Shown: in pieces, positions 5,713 to 6,745 of the stretch
Layout: each line of letters opens with the position of its first letter
Position numbering within the stretch: the first letter of the stretch is position 1
Source of the DNA: Candidatus Cloacimonas sp. 4484_140
GTDB taxonomy: Bacteria; Cloacimonadota; Cloacimonadia; JGIOTU-2
Direction: 5' to 3'
DNA: 6,745 nucleotides
NCBI GenBank assembly: GCA_002049945.1
Contig: MVCT01000070.1
Location: 1 to 6,745 of the forward strand
The notes under the pieces: generated by a model
The model's database searches: none
Told to the model about the DNA's origin: nothing
What the model saw: the letters and a program-made list of their open reading frames with translations, nothing else
Made by a program: the position numbers and the translations under genes

Positions 5713-5718
5713 AAGGAG
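5713..5718 (+). promoter_or_regulatory. RND pump ribosome binding site
   Basis: AAGGAG lies 8 bases before the ATG at 5727, in the 28-base gap after the adaptor stop codon. It marks this ATG as the true start. Confidence 0.7.
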
Positions 5719-5726
5719 AAAAAATC

Positions 5727-6745
5727 ATGAAATTACCGGAATTTTCAGTTAACAGACGAGTAACCGTCACTATGCTCACAGTACTTGTAGTCATACTCGG
5801 ATTGGTCGCTTTTTCGATGCTTGGATTCGAGATGCTTCCCGACCTTGACTATCCTACTATTTCTATCGTGACCTATTATCCGGGTTCATCATCACAGGAT
5901 GTGGAGGAAGTGGTCACAAAGCCACTGGAAACTGCCATTGCAGGCGTGAAGAATATCAAAAACTTGAAATCCGAAAGTATGGAGAACATATCGCTTATTC
6001 TTGTTGAGTTCGTGTGGGGCACGAATCTTGATTTCGCTGCTCAAGACCTGCGGGATGCTATTGATATTAGTCTTGATTATCTACCTGATGACGCAAATCG
6101 TCCGATGGTAGTTAAATTCAATCTCGCTGAAATGCCTGTTATATACTACGGCGTGACAGGTATGGAAAACACGTTCCAGTTAAAAAAGATACTCGAAGAT
6201 GAGATTGAACCGAAGCTTAAACACCTCGATGGGGTCGCATCCATCATGATGATGGGGGGAGACGAACCCCAGAAACAGATTATTATCGACAAAGTAAAAT
6301 TGGAACAGAATGGTATTTCTATTGATGATGTGGTGCATGTGGTGGGAGCACAAAATCTCAATATGAGTGCCGGCTATGTCAATGAAGGAATTGATGAATA
6401 CATGATCCGCTCTTTAGGGCAATTCAAATCCACAGAAGAGATCGCTAATACCCCTATAAGTGTCAGCAAAAGCGGTAAAGTTATTTACGTGAAAGATATT
6501 GCCAGGGTTGAGGATGGTTTTAAAGAGGTCCGATATGATATCCGCACTAATGGCAAGCCCACTGTCATGCTTTGGATAAGCAAAGAGTCGGGTGCAAATA
6601 CGTTGGAAGTGTCTAAAATCGTCAAAAGCGAGCTTGAGAAAATTCTTACAACCCTTCCTGAAGATATTAATTTTGTTGAGATCTTTGATCAAGGCGAGAT
6701 CGTCTCAAGGATTACCGCAAAAACAGGCAATACGGTTATTTATGG
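5727..6745 (+). CDS. RND-family inner-membrane efflux transporter, N-terminal part (cut by window end)
   Basis: The frame is open from the ATG at 5727 to the window edge, giving 339 full codons of a protein normally about 1000-1050 residues long. RND (AcrB/HAE1-like) pumps use the proton gradient to export substrates from the periplasm and inner membrane through a TolC channel. Residues 1-10 (MKLPEFSVNR) are the usual cytoplasmic start. The first membrane helix is at about 12-33. It is followed by the family signature MLPDLDYPTISIV (36-48), then YPGSSSQDVEEVVTKPLE (51-68), the start of the porter domain. Further porter motifs are AAQDLRDAID (104-113), LDGVASIMMMGG (167-178) and VKDIARVEDG (255-264). 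The proton-relay residues of helices 4 and 10 lie beyond the edge, so function and the drug versus metal subclass cannot be judged. It is the third gene of the operon; no frameshift is seen. Confidence 0.94.
   Translation, partial: MKLPEFSVNRRVTVTMLTVLVVILGLVAFSMLGFEMLPDLDYPTISIVTYYPGSSSQDVEEVVTKPLETAIAGVKNIKNLKSESMENISLILVEFVWGTNLDFAAQDLRDAIDISLDYLPDDANRPMVVKFNLAEMPVIYYGVTGMENTFQLKKILEDEIEPKLKHLDGVASIMMMGGDEPQKQIIIDKVKLEQNGISIDDVVHVVGAQNLNMSAGYVNEGIDEYMIRSLGQFKSTEEIANTPISVSKSGKVIYVKDIARVEDGFKEVRYDIRTNGKPTVMLWISKESGANTLEVSKIVKSELEKILTTLPEDINFVEIFDQGEIVSRITAKTGNTVIY

Overview
The window is an AT-rich bacterial chromosomal segment from a Gram-negative (double-membrane) organism. It encodes a TolC-family outer-membrane channel and a lipoprotein adaptor. 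The class II aldolase is, by recall of family sequences rather than by search, of the type found in Bacteroidota and relatives. Together with the intergenic repeats this suggests a member of the FCB group, perhaps a Cloacimonadota-like lineage. That placement is inference only.

Left part, minus strand (90-2165): a two-gene operon. The first gene encodes a polytopic membrane protein of unknown function with a strongly acidic cytoplasmic-type tail. Six bases after its stop comes a class II fructose-1,6-bisphosphate aldolase whose Shine-Dalgarno sequence overlaps that stop codon, so the two are probably translationally coupled. Positions 1-89 lie downstream of the aldolase and show no convincing terminator.

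Centre (2166-2344): a divergent intergenic region. On the tetR side it holds a tandem pair of 16-bp units (2301-2332), each centred on a TGAA-N4-TTCA palindrome, ending 12 bases before the tetR start codon. This is a good candidate for an autoregulatory operator. On the other side, a 10-bp-period direct repeat lies just upstream of the membrane-protein gene.

Right part, plus strand (2345-6745): a TetR-family regulator, then a 293-bp non-coding stretch, then an efflux operon. The operon consists of a TolC-like outer-membrane protein, a lipoprotein periplasmic adaptor (membrane fusion protein) and the N-terminal 339 codons of an RND inner-membrane pump, which is cut by the window edge. Together these three make a complete tripartite export system, with the TetR protein as its likely local regulator. 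The substrate cannot be read from this window.

The non-coding stretch before the efflux operon is rich in inverted repeats. It has a GTTCCCA/TGGGAAC hairpin, a CCCC/GGGG hairpin, and imperfect inverted ends (2988-3001 and 3219-3232) that make 2988-3232 a candidate miniature repeat element. I see no clearly novel enzymatic system. The most noteworthy signals are this element, the tandem operator, and the uncharacterised membrane protein coupled to a glycolytic enzyme.
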